A stretch of DNA of 64,000 nt from an uncultured Mediterranea sp. (GTDB lineage: Bacteria; Bacteroidota; Bacteroidia; Bacteroidales; Bacteroidaceae), in contig NZ_CABUOL010000005.1 of assembly GCF_902493215.1 (NCBI RefSeq), positions 138,938 to 202,937 on the forward strand, in the 5' to 3' direction. Positions 34,968 to 43,790 of this stretch are shown here, piece by piece. How positions within the stretch are numbered: position 1 is the first letter of the stretch; every line of letters starts with the position of its first letter. The notes under the pieces were generated by a model. That model was not told where the DNA came from, searched no databases, and saw nothing but the letters and a program-made list of their open reading frames with translations. Made by a program: the position numbers and the translations under genes.

Positions 34968-36299
34968 ATGGAAGAACAACCACAAACGACGCCGAAGAAC
35001 GGCCTCATCTATGGTCTGAACGACCGCCCACCTTTCCGCGAAGCTTTCTTCGCCGCGCTGCAACATCTGCTGGCCATCTTCGTAGCCATCATCACACCGC
35101 CGCTCATCATCTCGGGTGCACTGAAACTTGATACTGAAACAACGGGCTATCTGGTATCCATGGCCCTCATCGCCTCGGGCATCGCCACCTTCGTGCAATG
35201 CCGCCGCTTCGGCTTTATCGGAACGGGACTGCTGTGCATCCAGGGTACCAGCTTCTCGTTCATCGGCCCCATCATTGCTGCGGGTACCACGGGCGGGCTG
35301 GCACTGGTCTTCGGATCTTGCATGGCGGCCGCTTCGGTAGAAATGATTATCAGCCGCCTGCTGAAGTACACACGGAAGATTATCACCCCGCTCGTGTCGG
35401 GCATCGTAGTGACCCTCATCGGTATGAGCCTCATCAAGGTGGGCATCACGGCTTGTGGAGGCGGTGCGGCAGCCCAAGCCGACGGAACATTCGGCAGTCT
35501 GCGCTACGTAGGTCTGGCAGCTCTGGTACTGGTACTTATTCTGATTTTCAACCGCAGCAGTAACCGGTACCTGCGCATGAGCTCCATCGTCATCGGCCTG
35601 GCTACGGGCTACGTCGTGGCGTGGCTGATGGGCATGATTGACTTCGGTTCGGTACAGAGTTTCGGCGGTGTCACCGTCCCCCATCCCTTCCGCTTCGGAC
35701 TGGATATCAGCCTGTCTGCCGTACTGGCCCTGGCACTGATTTTTGTCATCACGGCTATCGAGGCGTACGGTGATATCACAGCCAACTCCATGATTTCGGG
35801 TGAGCCTGTCGAGGGCGAGGTCTTCATCCGACGGGCGTCGGGCGGCATCTTTGCCGACGGTTTCAACTCCATGATTTCGGGCATGCTCTGTGCCTTCCCC
35901 AATTCAGTGTTTGCACAAAACAACGGCATGATACAACTGACTGGTGTGGCCAGCCGCTACGTGGGCTACTACATAGCAGGTATGCTTGTTGTGCTGGGGC
36001 TGTTCCCCGCTGTAGGACTGGTATTCTCGCTGATGCCCGAACCGGTATTGGGAGGTGCTACGTTGCTGATGTTCGGCACGGTGGCAGCAGCAGGTATCCG
36101 CATCATCGCCGCACAGGAGATGAACCGTAAAGCCACACTGGTCATTGCCGTCAGCTTCTCGCTGGGGCTGAGCGTTGAACTGGTGCCCGAAATTCTGTGC
36201 CAGCTGCCCGAAACACTGCGCAACATTTTCGCATCGGGCATCACTACGGGCGGCCTGACTGCCATCGTAGCGAATGCGCTGATACGAATCAAGGAATAG
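34968..36299 (+). CDS. NCS2-family purine (xanthine/uric acid) permease
   Basis: The 443-residue protein has about 14 membrane segments and belongs to the nucleobase:cation symporter-2 family (XanQ, UraA, PbuX). Seen: the conserved ALQHLLAIF in TM1 with the QH pair, FIGTGLLCIQGTSFSFIGP, VITAIEAYGDITANSMISG in the substrate region and FAQNNGMIQLTGVASRYVG. The placement after xpt points to xanthine as substrate. It is convergent with the LuxR-type gene with only 15 bases between the two stops, so there is no room for a hairpin. Confidence 0.9.
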   Translation: MEEQPQTTPKNGLIYGLNDRPPFREAFFAALQHLLAIFVAIITPPLIISGALKLDTETTGYLVSMALIASGIATFVQCRRFGFIGTGLLCIQGTSFSFIGPIIAAGTTGGLALVFGSCMAAASVEMIISRLLKYTRKIITPLVSGIVVTLIGMSLIKVGITACGGGAAAQADGTFGSLRYVGLAALVLVLILIFNRSSNRYLRMSSIVIGLATGYVVAWLMGMIDFGSVQSFGGVTVPHPFRFGLDISLSAVLALALIFVITAIEAYGDITANSMISGEPVEGEVFIRRASGGIFADGFNSMISGMLCAFPNSVFAQNNGMIQLTGVASRYVGYYIAGMLVVLGLFPAVGLVFSLMPEPVLGGATLLMFGTVAAAGIRIIAAQEMNRKATLVIAVSFSLGLSVELVPEILCQLPETLRNIFASGITTGGLTAIVANALIRIKE

Positions 36300-36314
36300 A
36301 CGAACAAACCTTAC

Positions 36315-37070
36315 TTAAATCAACTTCAGATCTTTAGCTATCCTGCAAGCCTCGATAGAATTCTTCACTTGCAGGTTAGCCAAGATTTCTTGTCTGTGAC
36401 GACTGACCGTATTTATACTGATAGAAAGCAGTCTGGCTATTTCCTTACTCGTCAAACCTTTGTCTATCATAGTCAATATCTGCCTTTCCCTGGCAGACAA
36501 TATCTTCTTGCTATTTTGTTTTTCCAGTTCTGTGACATGTCCCGTAACAGAATTGACTATCATGCACTGTGAAGGAAGTTCAATGGTCAGAGGACCGTAC
36601 AGGCACAATGCCAGCCAAAGGCTGTCACTGGAAGGAAGCAGAACATAAAACATCCGATGCAACACAGACAGATAACTTCCCGTGCAGCTCATCATTCGTA
36701 TCTTGCTGGCCAGATAATAATCGGAACGTTTTCTTTTGGGCTGCCGTTTCATGAAATGATAGAAACAAAGTTCCTGCCAGTGCTTGTTCTCCAAATCATC
36801 CTGATGCATAAGCCCGAAAAGTTCTTTTTCCCAAATGGAAGAAACTTTATCCTCCCGCTTCCTTCCTCCTCTTTCAAGCATTTGCGAGAAGCCACCATAA
36901 TAGATATAGCTGGATCGGGTACGCAAGTCACTCAATACAGCAATCACATTCTCCATCCGAGCATAGTTACAGGCAATGTCCTTGTATCTGACCAGCATTT
37001 CATCATAGGGCTGGTCTCCTGTAAAGTCTTGCATGGAGAATTCTTTGTTCAATATATCCACAGTATCCAT
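36315..37070 (-). CDS. LuxR/GerE-type transcriptional regulator
   Basis: The 251-residue protein has a PAS-like or helical sensory N-terminal part (about 1-170), which is not recognised in detail, and a C-terminal GerE helix-turn-helix: LSARERQILTMIDKGLTSKE, then IARLLSISINTVSRHRQEIL. There is no receiver aspartate domain, so it is not a standard response regulator. It is divergent from the DUF1349 gene, and both promoters lie in one palindrome at 37123-37142. Autoregulation and control of the neighbour are likely (inference). Confidence 0.88.
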   Translation of the reverse strand: MDTVDILNKEFSMQDFTGDQPYDEMLVRYKDIACNYARMENVIAVLSDLRTRSSYIYYGGFSQMLERGGRKREDKVSSIWEKELFGLMHQDDLENKHWQELCFYHFMKRQPKRKRSDYYLASKIRMMSCTGSYLSVLHRMFYVLLPSSDSLWLALCLYGPLTIELPSQCMIVNSVTGHVTELEKQNSKKILSARERQILTMIDKGLTSKEIARLLSISINTVSRHRQEILANLQVKNSIEACRIAKDLKLI

Positions 37071-37101
37071 CTGTCCGAAAAAGAATGGTTATTATTAATC
37101 A

Positions 37102-37142
37102 TTGCAGATTCGTTTACAACGATTTACCTTTGCAAAGGTAAA
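37102..37142. promoter_or_regulatory. Palindromic overlapping divergent promoter
   Basis: TTTACCTTTGCAAAGGTAAA (37123-37142) is a perfect 20-base palindrome containing TACCTTTG on both strands. The plus -7 (37125-37132) has TTGC at 37102-37105 with 19-base spacing. The minus -7 is 37140-37133. The two start points would cross, so the transcripts overlap by about 10 bases. Confidence 0.65.
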
Positions 37143-37192
37143 AAAAAGAATAGTTATTCACGGTAAACGGAAAAGATTACATAAAAAATTAT

Positions 37193-37858
37193 ATGAATAT
37201 GAAGAAGTCAATGTTGTTAAGCGGATGTATGATTGCCGCTTCATGTGTCTGCATGGCACAATCATTGGAAAAGATGCAATGGTTCAACGAACCGGAACAG
37301 TGGGAAATCAAAAACAACACGCTCCTGATGGATGTCACACCACAAACTGACTATTGGCGGATATCCCATTATGGATTTACCGTAGATGATGCCCCTTTCC
37401 TGTATGCGTTGCGCGGAGGAGAGTTTGAAGTCAAGGTGAAAATATCGGGTGATTATCAGGCCCGTTTCGACCAGGCAGGACTGATGCTGCGTATCGATCA
37501 TGAGAATTATATCAAGGCCGGTATCGAGTTTGTGGACGGGAAATACAATCTGAGTACGGTTGTAACCCATCATAAGAGTGACTGGAGCATCATTCCGCTG
37601 GAAAAACCTGTACCCTTTATCTGGATTAAGGCGATCAGAAGGCTGGATGCCGTAGAAATTTTCTATTCCTTCGACGACAAAGAATATACCATGATGCGAA
37701 ATGCCTGGTTACAGGACAATCATCCCGTCATGGTAGGTATCATGGGAGCCAGCCCCGACGGAAATGGATTCAGCGCACGATTTGAAGATTTTTCCATCAA
37801 GCACCTACCCGACCAGCGCCGGGCTGAATGGCTGAAGAAGAACACTTCAAACCAATAA
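37193..37858 (+). CDS. Exported DUF1349 (concanavalin-like) protein
   Basis: The 221-residue protein has a signal peptide (MNMKKSMLLSGCMIAASCVCMAQ region). The remainder matches DUF1349 (YesU-like), a jelly-roll fold related to glycan-binding lectins: WFNEPEQWEI, GEFEVKVKISGDYQARFDQA, GLMLRIDHENYIKAGIEF and VGIMGASPDGNGFSARFEDF. The cysteine in SGCMIAASC is not in a convincing lipobox, so a soluble periplasmic protein is more likely. The function is probably carbohydrate binding or processing (inference). The divergent LuxR protein is a likely regulator. Confidence 0.85.
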   Translation: MNMKKSMLLSGCMIAASCVCMAQSLEKMQWFNEPEQWEIKNNTLLMDVTPQTDYWRISHYGFTVDDAPFLYALRGGEFEVKVKISGDYQARFDQAGLMLRIDHENYIKAGIEFVDGKYNLSTVVTHHKSDWSIIPLEKPVPFIWIKAIRRLDAVEIFYSFDDKEYTMMRNAWLQDNHPVMVGIMGASPDGNGFSARFEDFSIKHLPDQRRAEWLKKNTSNQ

Positions 37859-37873
37859 CGGACCGTCTTATAA

Positions 37874-37949
37874 AAGTCCTGTCATACTGCCTTCTCGGAC
37901 GAAGACTGCATAATCTTTATTCACCCGTAAGGGCGGCCTGACAGGACTT
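37874..37949. other. Long inverted repeat between convergent DUF1349 and M56 genes
   Basis: AAGTCCTGTCA (37874-37884) matches TGACAGGACTT (37939-37949) with a 54-base insert. It could terminate the converging transcripts, although no T-tract follows directly. Confidence 0.45.
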
Positions 37950-37964
37950 ATCCATATCTGAAAC

Positions 37965-39620
37965 CTACTTCCTAAATCCTTTCCTCAACTCTTCCTTCAC
38001 ATCCTGCACTACACCCATCGGGATGTCCTTGTCCACCTTCAGCGAGATGGTCATATCGGACATGCCGGAACGGAAGACCTTCATTTCTTTCCGAAGTTCG
38101 TCCAAGGAGAAATTCGTCAGTGTCTTGCTTTGGCCGGAAGCCAGCAGCGTCACTTCCAGCGGTAGTTTCTCCGCAGCGTCTACCACTATTTTCTTATATT
38201 CCTTCGGCTCTGCAAACGTAACGAGGATGGGGAACGCCTTGTCCAAAGCGGCTTCATCTGCCGTACCCAGCTCGGCAGCGACTTCCCGACGAAGCTGCTG
38301 ATAGACTTCCTTCACCGTACGCAGATAGAGGCGCATGGCTTCGGTAGTCGTCCCGCGGTCGTAGCGTATCTGCAAATCGGAACGGAACGGCTGTCCCAAC
38401 TGTTTTGCCTGTTGATAATCTTTCCGCAAGGCGTCGGCCAGATGCTTGCGGATAAAGTCGGCACAATCAGTCTTTGTCCCTTGCCGGTCTATCATAATCT
38501 GATTTCTCATGTTGACAAAGAGCGTGTGTGCCGCCTCTCCCAGGGCAGGAGCTACGGTACCTCCACCCTCTCTGAACTTCCGCGCGAAATATTGCTCCAA
38601 CAGTTCACGCTCGTCCTGACGGACGGTGTTCTGCAAGGGTTCGCAGACTTGCGGCTTCACCACCTGTTCCACCGCGTTCTTCACTTCGGGCCGGGCAAAC
38701 GCATAGAGCGTCCCCGACACCACCGGCACGAAGAGCAACAGCTTCAGTCGTGCCAGTCGGTTGGTTCTTTTCTTTAACATCATATTGATACGTTGTTTTA
38801 GCTTGCTGTGTCCAAAGCCGCTGGCCATAGAGTAGAGCCTTGTGCCGACGGATTTCTTCACGAGCAAAAGTTGATATTGAGTGGCATCGATGCCATGAGA
38901 AAGTACGCCGCTGTCTGCTTCGAACTCGTGCACTTCGCGCAGTTCGCGCATCAGCAGCCAGGCGGCAGGGTTGAACCAGTGGAGCACAATCAGCAGTTCC
39001 ATCCACAGCAGGTCGGCCGTGTGGCAGTAGTGCAGGTGCATCCGCTCGTGCAGCAGCACCGTTTCGCGGTTCTGCTCATAGTCTTCCTGCGAGAGGACGA
39101 CGGTCCGCCCCCAACTGAAGGATTGCTGTCCGCGCGGACCGATAACCAGCCGGTAGCCGCCACACTCCCTGACGGGACAACGGCGCACCAACTGCCGCAT
39201 ACGCCCATGCGATAGCAGAAAGAAACCCAGCGTCAGCAGCGCCCCACCTGCATAGAGAGCCGCCAGCAGGTACAACCCGCTGTACGACGTTTCCGACCGC
39301 GGCGTCTTTGTCAACCCATCGGTCTCTGCAAGGCGCATCGAGTCCGCATCTGTTTCGGACAACGTATCTTCTGCCGAGGCTTCCTCCGCCGAAGGTTTCG
39401 TCAATGCGGCTTCTACCGCCACCAGGGGGCGTTGCCACAGGCTTTCCTGCGGTACGTCTACCTGCACCAAAGGCAGCAACAGGCAGACTGCCGTGCCGCC
39501 CAACAGCAGAAAGCGGTTGGTGCGAAACAGCGTATCGCCCCTGAAGCACAGCCGGAAGAGCAGATAAAGCATCGCCAGGCAGAGCGTGGACTTGAACAGA
39601 TAGAACAGAAAGGCACCCAT
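37965..39620 (-). CDS. BlaR1/MecR1-type M56 membrane metallopeptidase
   Basis: The 551-residue protein has N-terminal membrane helices (YLFKSTLCLAMLYLLFRLCF, FLLLGGTAVCLLLP, LYLLAALYAGGALLTLGFFL). An M56 peptidase domain follows with HERMH (191-195) and the distal glutamate in EVHEFEAD. After the last helix (LLLFVPVVSGTLYAFA) comes a soluble region of about 240 residues unlike the penicillin-binding sensor of BlaR1. These proteins relay a signal by cleaving the BlaI-type repressor. The start is ATG 39620; the longer frame opens only at a TTG inside blaI. The gene begins 7 bases after the blaI stop. The signal is unknown, and no beta-lactamase gene is nearby. Confidence 0.9.
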   Translation of the reverse strand: MGAFLFYLFKSTLCLAMLYLLFRLCFRGDTLFRTNRFLLLGGTAVCLLLPLVQVDVPQESLWQRPLVAVEAALTKPSAEEASAEDTLSETDADSMRLAETDGLTKTPRSETSYSGLYLLAALYAGGALLTLGFFLLSHGRMRQLVRRCPVRECGGYRLVIGPRGQQSFSWGRTVVLSQEDYEQNRETVLLHERMHLHYCHTADLLWMELLIVLHWFNPAAWLLMRELREVHEFEADSGVLSHGIDATQYQLLLVKKSVGTRLYSMASGFGHSKLKQRINMMLKKRTNRLARLKLLLFVPVVSGTLYAFARPEVKNAVEQVVKPQVCEPLQNTVRQDERELLEQYFARKFREGGGTVAPALGEAAHTLFVNMRNQIMIDRQGTKTDCADFIRKHLADALRKDYQQAKQLGQPFRSDLQIRYDRGTTTEAMRLYLRTVKEVYQQLRREVAAELGTADEAALDKAFPILVTFAEPKEYKKIVVDAAEKLPLEVTLLASGQSKTLTNFSLDELRKEMKVFRSGMSDMTISLKVDKDIPMGVVQDVKEELRKGFRK

Positions 39621-39627
39621 ATCCCTG

Positions 39628-39993
39628 TCAGGCTTGGCGTTTGTTTTCAATCCGCGCTATCAGCTCCTTCAGCTCGTCGAGCGGCATGCCCTCCTCTTCT
39701 ACAAAGGCGGAGACAACGTTGGCAAAGGAATTGTCGTAGTAATGAGCCACGACCTCGTTCAGCGCCGAACGCTTGTAGTCCTTCGCCGACACCAGCGGAT
39801 AATACTGGTAGGTATTTCCGTAGGCCTTATAGCCCACGAATCCCTTCTCTTCCAACCCGCGCACCAGCGTGGACACGGTATTGTAGTGGGGCTTCGGCTC
39901 TTCATAGAAAGCCAGCAACTCGCGGACAAACATGGGGCCATGCTCCCAAAACATCCGCATGATTTCTTCTTCTTTTACGGTCAGTCGTTTCAT
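39628..39993 (-). CDS. BlaI/MecI/CopY-family transcriptional repressor
   Basis: The 121-residue winged-helix repressor starts MKRLTVKEEEIMRMFWEHG. It has the BlaI features: N-terminal wHTH (about 1-72: YNTVSTLVRGLEEKGFVGYKA) and a C-terminal dimer domain (VVAHYYDNSFANVVSAFVEEE) that M56 partners cleave. The ATG at 39999 is an alternative start. It forms an operon with the M56 gene. Palindromes of AACTAA/TTAGTT type lie over its -33 region (40053-40069 and further), suggesting autorepression. Confidence 0.92.
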   Translation of the reverse strand: MKRLTVKEEEIMRMFWEHGPMFVRELLAFYEEPKPHYNTVSTLVRGLEEKGFVGYKAYGNTYQYYPLVSAKDYKRSALNEVVAHYYDNSFANVVSAFVEEEGMPLDELKELIARIENKRQA

Positions 39994-40024
39994 AATCATT
40001 TCGCTTTATCGGCATTGTGTACTG

Positions 40025-40032
40025 CAAATATA
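40025..40032 (-). promoter_or_regulatory. -7 element of the blaI-M56 operon
   Basis: The minus strand reads TATATTTG, 31 bases before the ATG at 39993. The matching -33 region falls at about 40048-40055. Confidence 0.6.
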
Positions 40033-40052
40033 GTCATTATTTCCATACAAAC

Positions 40053-40103
40053 AACTAATTATATTAGTTATTCAACTAATAAAAGCAGTAGATTAACTAA
40101 AGT
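40053..40103. promoter_or_regulatory. Candidate BlaI-type operators
   Basis: AACTAAT and ATTAGTT flank TAT as a perfect 7-3-7 palindrome (40053-40069). A further AACTAAT lies at 40074-40080 and a second palindrome AACTAAAGTT at 40094-40103. The first overlaps the blaI -33 region, a suitable place for repression. Confidence 0.55.
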
Positions 40104-40529
40104 TAGCAGTAGAAGTACAGGAAACGATTTGTCAAATTGACACTTTGTCTATCGAAACGCGCGAGAATCGCTTATTTCAAGCCCAAGAGACGGCCGATGG
40201 AAAAGAACGGAGAAAGGAGGCCCTTAGTCGCTATCAATCAACTTGATAGCAAAATATTGACATTTGAAATAGAAGAAAAAACAGAGAAAAAAGCCGCCCG
40301 AAATGCCTTTATACACCCAATCCGGACAAGAAATGCACAAAAAGAAGACAAAAGATACACGGAAAACCGACAAAACATACACGCTTTTGACGAAGAACAT
40401 CCAATGTTATACCGAAGAAAACAGGATGTAAACGACCGGAAAAAGCATTGTTTTCCGCCTGGAAAGGCTATTTTCGCCCTCCTTTCCTCCTATTTGGACA
40501 GAAACGACCGACGGTGTGGGATACAAAAA

Positions 40530-40566
40530 ATGCGGAAACGGCGTCATTAAGACACCCTTTCCGCAT
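40530..40566 (-). terminator. Terminator of the antiporter gene
   Basis: ATGCGGAAA pairs with TTTCCGCAT and an inner GGCGTC/GACACC stem extends it. On the minus strand a T6 tract follows. Confidence 0.8.
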
Positions 40567-40615
40567 GAATCGAATCGATTTGTCAGATCTGTAAAACCCG
40601 TTCAGGCAGGCATTC

Positions 40616-41803
40616 TCAAGCCTCCTGCGGCTGATAGCTGCGCAAGGCCAACTTCTTGACCCACAACACAAAGAAGCCTGTGAGCACCAGGTTGAGCACA
40701 ATGGTAAGCACCGAAACAAGCAATGCCGGACCACCCAGATTGTAACCCAAGGCTATGAAGATGACACCCGCCCCCACTTCGCCGCGGGTAAACATGCCGA
40801 TGGACAAAGCCAGACGCTCGCTGAACTTGCGGTCGCGATAGAAAAAGACGGGAAACAGCTTCCCGATATTGGACAAGAACGAAACAGCCAACACATGCAA
40901 TGCTATCACGCCCCACGACATCATCTCCTGTGAACCCGTAACAGAATGCCCGCCTGCCGAAGCCTCGGCAAAGTCGACACCCAGAAAACGAGGCATGCCC
41001 ACACCCACCAGAAACATGAAGAGGAAGGAAATGCCTGTAGCCGCCCGCCGCTCGGCAGGTGAGTCGTGTTCGCGATGCTTCATCACCATGCCCAGCACGA
41101 AAGCCGGAAGCAGCACCTCCACATGGATGCTTCCCTCCTCGCCATAGAAATGTTTACTCAGCAGATAGACGCCCAGCGTAGCGGCAAACACCAGCACAGA
41201 ATAGCAGAGGATGGCCTTCCAGTCCTGCCGCCAGTCGTAGCGGCCCATCTGCTTCCACCCGAAGGACAAAAGCAGCATCACAATCAGTACAATGGCCAGC
41301 AGCTGCCACTTCAGCCCAATCATCATAATCTGCAAGGGAATCATCAGCAGAATGGTGTCCAGGTCGTCGAAAATAGCCAACACCTGTATCTTCTTGTACA
41401 TCCAGCTCTGCTTCAGCCCGATGGCCGCCAGCATGGTGAAGAGAATGCCCGCTGACGTGGGTGCGGCAAAACGGCTCAGCAGCAGATTTTCTTTCCACGC
41501 CTCCCAGCTGCCCCAATAGACAGAGGGGAGCAGAACAAACACATAGTAAAGCGCAATCAGGAACCAAGGCATGGCAGCGGTGGCCATGGCAATGAAGTAG
41601 TCTTTGGCATACGTCCGCCAGCGCGACTTGTCGACTTCGAACTCGCGCCCCACATTAATCATAATGAAACCGAGGCAGACGTAAAGCAACACATTGGACA
41701 CGGTCTTCACCGCGTCATAACTTCCTCCCGCCCACAGGGGGAGATACTGGCTGACCAGCAGCCCGGCCATCAGGAAGGCCGAAAACGATAGAACTTTTCT
41801 CAC
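40616..41803 (-). CDS. Cation:proton antiporter family membrane protein
   Basis: The 395-residue protein has about 12 membrane segments in the Na+/H+ exchanger (CPA) layout. Seen: IFDDLDTILLMIPLQ, resembling the paired-aspartate ion site of CPA2 members, and the conserved FTRGEVGAGVIFIALGY near the end. The start is GTG at 41803 (MRKVLSFSAFL). It is downstream of lepA on the same strand, but a GC-rich inverted repeat lies between. The ion and direction are inferred from the family. Confidence 0.8.
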   Translation of the reverse strand: MRKVLSFSAFLMAGLLVSQYLPLWAGGSYDAVKTVSNVLLYVCLGFIMINVGREFEVDKSRWRTYAKDYFIAMATAAMPWFLIALYYVFVLLPSVYWGSWEAWKENLLLSRFAAPTSAGILFTMLAAIGLKQSWMYKKIQVLAIFDDLDTILLMIPLQIMMIGLKWQLLAIVLIVMLLLSFGWKQMGRYDWRQDWKAILCYSVLVFAATLGVYLLSKHFYGEEGSIHVEVLLPAFVLGMVMKHREHDSPAERRAATGISFLFMFLVGVGMPRFLGVDFAEASAGGHSVTGSQEMMSWGVIALHVLAVSFLSNIGKLFPVFFYRDRKFSERLALSIGMFTRGEVGAGVIFIALGYNLGGPALLVSVLTIVLNLVLTGFFVLWVKKLALRSYQPQEA

Positions 41804-41884
41804 TTATATATAAAGCATTAAAGAGGAGGACACCAAGACAGTCCTATGGAAAGAGAGCATCCTCCCCCGGGTTAATCAGATTTA

Positions 41885-43666
41885 TCAATCCAGCTTGAGC
41901 ACAGCCAGGAAAGCTTTTTGCGGCACTTCCACGTTACCAATCTGCTTCATGCGCTTCTTGCCGCGCTTCTGCTTCTCGAGCAGCTTGCGTTTACGGCTCA
42001 CGTCGCCACCATAACACTTGGCCGTCACGTCCTTGCGCACAGCCTTGATGGTTTCGCGGGCGATGATCTTGGCACCGATAGCCGCTTGAATGGCTATTTC
42101 GAACTGCTGGCGCGGGATGAGTTCCTTCAGCTTCTCGCACATGCGGCGACCCAGTTCGTAAGCATTGTCGAAGTGCGTCAGCGTGGACAGGGCATCTACC
42201 GGCTCGCCATTGAGCAGGATATCCAGCTTCACCAGCTTGGACGGACGGAAGCCGTTGGGATGATAGTCGAACGAGGCGTATCCCTTGGAGATACTCTTCA
42301 GCTTGTCGTAGAAGTCAATGACGATTTCGCCCAACGGCATGTCGTAATATATTTCCACACGATTGCCCGAAATATACTCCTGCTTCACCAGTTCGCCGCG
42401 CTTGCCAAGGCAAAGGGTCATGATTGGTCCGATGTAGTCGGTGGTCGTGATGACCGATGCACGGATGTAGGGCTCTTCAATGTGGTCTATCATCGTAATG
42501 TCGGGCATGCTGCCGGGGTTGTGTACCTCCATGACATGTCCCTGCTTGTCGTATACATTATAAGATACGTTGGGCACGGTTGTAATGACGTTCATGTCGA
42601 ACTCACGGTCCAGACGCTCCTGAACAATCTCCATGTGGAGCAGACCGAGGAAGCCGCAACGGAAGCCGAAGCCCAAAGCCAGCGACGATTCGGGCTGGAA
42701 GGTCAGCGACGCGTCGTTCAGCTGGAGTTTCTCCAACGAAGAACGCAGGTCCTCGAAGTCTTCCGCCTCGATGGGATAGACGCCAGCAAACACCATCGGC
42801 TTCACTTCCTCGAAGCCTGCGATGGCCTTGTCGCACGGACGGGCAATGTGCGTGATGGTATCGCCCACCTTCACCTCGCGCGAAGTCTTGATACCGGAGA
42901 TGATGTAACCCACATCACCCGTACGCAACTCGTCGCGGGGCACCATGTCCATCTTCAACACGCCTACCTCGTCGGCATCATACTCCTTACCGGTATTGAA
43001 GAACTTCACCTTGTCACCCTTGCGGATGATACCGTTCTCTATTTTGAAATAGGCGATAATGCCACGGAAAGAATTGAAAACCGAGTCGAAAATCAGCGCC
43101 TGCAACGGAGCATTTTCGTCGCCTTCGGGATGGGGAATGCGTTCGATAACGGCTGCCAGAATCTCTTCCACACCCATACCCGTCTTGCCCGAAGCACGGA
43201 TAATCTCCTCGCGCTTGCAACCGAGCAGTTCGATGATTTCATCCTCCACCTCGTCGGGCATGGCACTGGCCATGTCGCATTTGTTGATGACAGGAATAAT
43301 CTCCAGGTCGTGCTCGATGGCCATATAGAGGTTCGAAATGGTCTGTGCCTGTACACCCTGCGAAGCATCGACAATGAGCAACGCACCCTCGCAGGCAGCG
43401 ATGGAGCGCGACACTTCGTACGAGAAGTCCACGTGTCCCGGCGTGTCAATCAGGTTCAGGATATACTTCTCCCCCTTGTACACATATTCCATCTGGATGG
43501 CATGACTCTTGATGGTGATACCTCTTTCCTTCTCCAAATCCATGTCGTCCAGCATTTGTCCTTCGGTCACTTGTATGGTGTTGGTAAATTCCAGCAGGCG
43601 GTCTGCCAGTGTAGATTTCCCGTGGTCAATGTGGGCTATGATACAAAAGTTACGTATATTCTTCAT
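41885..43666 (-). CDS. lepA: Elongation factor 4 (LepA)
   Basis: The 593-residue translational GTPase acts as a back-translocase or initiation factor on ribosomes. G1 is AHIDHGKST, G2 RGITIKS, G3 DTPGHVDF and G4 NKCD. The EF-2-like domains IV-V and the LepA-specific C-terminal domain (RKRKLLEKQKRGKKRMKQIG) follow. Length is normal. The promoter is close to ideal: -7 at 43700-43707, TTTG at 43730-43727, 19-base gap. A 584-codon frame on the opposite strand is a shadow. Confidence 0.97.
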   Translation of the reverse strand: MKNIRNFCIIAHIDHGKSTLADRLLEFTNTIQVTEGQMLDDMDLEKERGITIKSHAIQMEYVYKGEKYILNLIDTPGHVDFSYEVSRSIAACEGALLIVDASQGVQAQTISNLYMAIEHDLEIIPVINKCDMASAMPDEVEDEIIELLGCKREEIIRASGKTGMGVEEILAAVIERIPHPEGDENAPLQALIFDSVFNSFRGIIAYFKIENGIIRKGDKVKFFNTGKEYDADEVGVLKMDMVPRDELRTGDVGYIISGIKTSREVKVGDTITHIARPCDKAIAGFEEVKPMVFAGVYPIEAEDFEDLRSSLEKLQLNDASLTFQPESSLALGFGFRCGFLGLLHMEIVQERLDREFDMNVITTVPNVSYNVYDKQGHVMEVHNPGSMPDITMIDHIEEPYIRASVITTTDYIGPIMTLCLGKRGELVKQEYISGNRVEIYYDMPLGEIVIDFYDKLKSISKGYASFDYHPNGFRPSKLVKLDILLNGEPVDALSTLTHFDNAYELGRRMCEKLKELIPRQQFEIAIQAAIGAKIIARETIKAVRKDVTAKCYGGDVSRKRKLLEKQKRGKKRMKQIGNVEVPQKAFLAVLKLD

Positions 43667-43699
43667 CGATGACTAATTAAAATCTAAATAAAAGCGGTG

Positions 43700-43730
43700 C
43701 AAAGATAGCGAAAGGTGAGCGGAGAACAAA
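43700..43730 (-). promoter_or_regulatory. lepA promoter
   Basis: The minus strand has TTTG (43730-43727), 19 bases, then TATCTTTG (43707-43700). The leader is about 30 bases. Confidence 0.7.
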
Positions 43731-43790
43731 ATATTGAAACTTGTTTCGGATATTTTTTATCCCGAACCTCATCCTGTCGTTCTGCCAGCA

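Larger units (their letters stand above)
40000..40529. other. 530-base intergenic region without a convincing gene
   Basis: It contains the blaI promoter and candidate operators, and three stem-loops: GCTATCAA/TTGATAGC (40230-40250), CGGAAAA/TTTTCCG (40437-40457) and GGAAAGG/CCTTTCC (from 40461). A 137-codon plus frame (40137-40550) is unlikely: its start is TTG, its arginine codons differ from neighbours, and it ends inside the antiporter terminator. A structured RNA is possible but unproven. Confidence 0.5.

Noticed and set aside
40137..40550. 137-codon plus-strand frame
   Set aside because: TTG start, no ribosome site, unusual arginine codons compared with neighbours, and its end lies inside the antiporter terminator.
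41918..43672. 584-codon plus-strand frame
   Set aside because: It lies wholly opposite lepA, a fully conserved gene; the protein is histidine- and valine-rich shadow sequence without any family features.
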